Under the pieces are notes generated by a model that had not been told where the DNA came from, searched no databases, and saw nothing but the letters and a program-made list of their open reading frames with translations. From contig CALAHA010000424.1 in assembly GCA_937891565.1 (NCBI GenBank), positions 1 to 7,063 of the forward strand: a DNA stretch of 7,063 nt, in the 5' to 3' direction. A program made the translations under genes and the position numbers. This DNA comes from an uncultured Ilumatobacter sp. Lineage in GTDB: Bacteria > Actinomycetota > Acidimicrobiia > Acidimicrobiales > Ilumatobacteraceae. Positions 5,774 to 7,063 of the stretch are shown one piece after another (position 1 is the stretch's first letter; every line of letters starts with the position of its first letter).

Positions 5774-6886
5774 GCGGAGACGCATCGAGATCTCGTTCGC
5801 CATCAACCGGCCAGAACGAGTGAGCACGACGCGCTCAGCATCATCAGCATGCGGCACCAGCATCCCGTCGAGCAGTTCAATCGTCGACTCGTCGAATGCT
5901 GAGCGCTCGATGCCATCACGTGTCCGCAACACCAATTGCTGACCTTCGACCCGACGAACGTCGGCGTCGAGGGTTTCTGATGCGGCTTCGACCGACTCCC
6001 CCGCCGCAACAAGGTCGATATAGCGGTCAGGCGTCCGAACGTTCCACCAACGCCGGCCGTTGTGGTGTGAGTGCGCTGCACAACCGAAGCCCCGGTAGTT
6101 CTGCTGGCGCCAATAGAGAAAATTGTGCTTTGACTCGTGACCGGGTCGGGACCAGTTCGATACCTCGTAGTTGATGAGGCCCTCGGCAACGAATCGATCG
6201 TCGACAAGCTCATACTTATCTGCCTGGTCGTCATCGTCAGGATGTCGACCAGGCTGACCCGCAAGCGGCGTGCCGGCCTCGACCGTGAGGCCGTAGGCAG
6301 ATACGTGTGGCGGTTCGTGGCTCAATGCACCCTCGACGGTCTCTTGCCAGTCGCTGAGCGACTCCCCTGCGGCCCCATAAATAAGGTCGAGGTTGAACGT
6401 CGGCAAGCCCACGGTACGGACCGCTTCGACTGCTCGCACGACGTTCTCGCGGTCGTGAGTTCGGCCCAAAGCTTCGAGCACGTGCGCCGACATCGACTGC
6501 ACCCCGATGCTCACGCGGTTGACCCCACCGTCAACGAAGGCCCTCAGCATTTCCGGGGTGACATCGTCGGGATTGCACTCCACCGTGACCTCCGCGTCCG
6601 GCGACTTCGGGATCAACGCAATGACCGCAGCGAGTTGTTCTGGCGGGACCAGCGTCGGAGTTCCACCGCCGACGAAGATGGTGTCGGCGACAGGCATCCC
6701 GTTGGCGACGGCTCGCTTGATCTCGGTACCGAGCGCGTCGAGGTAGGTGTTCGTCAGGTGGTGGCGGTCGGTCCACGTCGCAAATGCGCAGTAGTCGCAC
6801 TTCGACGCGCAGAACGGGATGTGCAGGTACGCACCAAACATGTCGGGAAAAGCGGCTGCGCCCCGTGCTCTCACAGTGGGGAGCAT
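5768..6886 (-). CDS. hemW: HemW-type radical SAM heme chaperone (formerly HemN-like)
   Basis: HemW proteins bind a [4Fe-4S] cluster, S-adenosylmethionine and heme, and are thought to deliver heme to respiratory enzymes. The 372-residue product has the radical SAM motif CASKCDYCAF (C26, C30, C33); the fourth cysteine of genuine coproporphyrinogen dehydrogenase HemN (CxxxCxxCxC) is Phe here, favouring HemW. Further markers are GGGTPT (73-78), ECNPDDVT, RVSIGVQSM, YEVSNWSRPGHES (240-252), and HNFLYW (254-259), the HNxxYW signature associated with heme binding, followed by the C-terminal HemN-type domain up to 372. ATG 6884-6886 is taken as start; ATG 6839-6841, directly at MFGAYLHIPFC, would give 357 residues and an N terminus closer to the family. 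Neither has a visible ribosome binding site. The stop of the upstream gene lies 25 bases away, suggesting one transcript. Confidence 0.93.
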   Translation of the reverse strand: MLPTVRARGAAAFPDMFGAYLHIPFCASKCDYCAFATWTDRHHLTNTYLDALGTEIKRAVANGMPVADTIFVGGGTPTLVPPEQLAAVIALIPKSPDAEVTVECNPDDVTPEMLRAFVDGGVNRVSIGVQSMSAHVLEALGRTHDRENVVRAVEAVRTVGLPTFNLDLIYGAAGESLSDWQETVEGALSHEPPHVSAYGLTVEAGTPLAGQPGRHPDDDDQADKYELVDDRFVAEGLINYEVSNWSRPGHESKHNFLYWRQQNYRGFGCAAHSHHNGRRWWNVRTPDRYIDLVAAGESVEAASETLDADVRRVEGQQLVLRTRDGIERSAFDESTIELLDGMLVPHADDAERVVLTRSGRLMANEISMRLRD

Positions 6887-6911
6887 TTCAGAACAGTGTG
6901 TTGATTGCTCG

Positions 6912-7061
6912 TCAGAGCGGCTTAAACAGCAGGTCGAGTGATGCAAGCCGTTCGGCGACCTGATCGACGGGCACATCAAGCATTGCCGCAATCGCTCGGG
7001 TGTCGTCCCCGCGGACTGTAATCACGCGGCCGTTGAAGTCCTGACGCTGCACCTGGATGAG
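6912..7061 (-). CDS. Unrecognised protein, C-terminal 49 residues (5' end beyond window)
   Basis: The minus strand has one frame open from the right edge to TGA at 6912-6914; the other two frames stop inside it. The predicted end of the protein includes FNGRVITVRGDDTRAIAAML, then a helical stretch, and finishes DLLFKPL. The RAIAAMLDVPVDQVAERLASLD part looks like two amphipathic helices joined by a short turn and might be a helix-turn-helix, but I do not recognise the family. Codon usage (third-position G/C) resembles its neighbours. It lies 25 bases upstream of hemW on the same strand. In many bacteria lepA precedes hemW; this tail does not resemble the C terminus of LepA. It could also be a coincidental open frame, though the length to the edge and the spacing favour a gene. 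Confidence 0.55.
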   Translation of the reverse strand, partial: LIQVQRQDFNGRVITVRGDDTRAIAAMLDVPVDQVAERLASLDLLFKPL

Positions 7062-7063
7062 GC

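Noticed and set aside
6137..6904. 255-codon plus-strand frame opposite hemW
   Set aside because: Shadow of the hemW frame; Arg/Val/Asp-rich without motifs or a ribosome binding site.

Overview
The window reads as chromosomal DNA of a high-GC Gram-positive bacterium, most likely an actinomycetote. The support is the GC-rich third codon positions, a monomeric NADP-type isocitrate dehydrogenase, a FadE-like acyl-CoA dehydrogenase, an ECF sigma / RskA-type anti-sigma pair, a tRNA gene without an encoded CCA end, and start codons that sit 5-8 bases behind a TANNNT box (the signature of leaderless transcripts common in this phylum). A class such as Acidimicrobiia is plausible but cannot be proved from these bases alone. 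I see no phage, transposon, CRISPR or plasmid signature, and nothing that convincingly marks a new multi-gene system.

Layout from left to right: (1) the 5' 431 codons of monomeric isocitrate dehydrogenase on the minus strand, running off the left edge; (2) a 195-base divergent promoter region holding an 8-base direct repeat and a 6-base inverted repeat; (3) an acyl-CoA dehydrogenase on the plus strand; (4) on the minus strand, and convergent with it, a two-gene unit of ECF sigma factor followed by a membrane-anchored RskA-like anti-sigma factor; (5) an aldo/keto reductase on the plus strand, divergent from the sigma gene by only 22 bases; (6) a 257-base stretch with a short tandem repeat, a probable terminator and tRNA-Val(GAC) on the minus strand; (7) a DoxX-family membrane protein on the plus strand; (8) convergent with it across a 17-base palindrome, a HemW-type radical SAM protein on the minus strand; (9) the last 49 codons of an unrecognised gene just upstream of hemW and probably co-transcribed with it.

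The genes do not form one pathway. Isocitrate dehydrogenase supplies NADPH and 2-oxoglutarate, the acyl-CoA dehydrogenase serves beta-oxidation-type catabolism, the sigma/anti-sigma pair is a regulatory switch whose nearest divergent candidate target is the aldo/keto reductase, and HemW handles heme. Three plus-strand genes (acyl-CoA dehydrogenase, aldo/keto reductase, DoxX protein) share the TANNNT-near-start layout, and the isocitrate dehydrogenase gene instead has a conventional leader and ribosome binding site.
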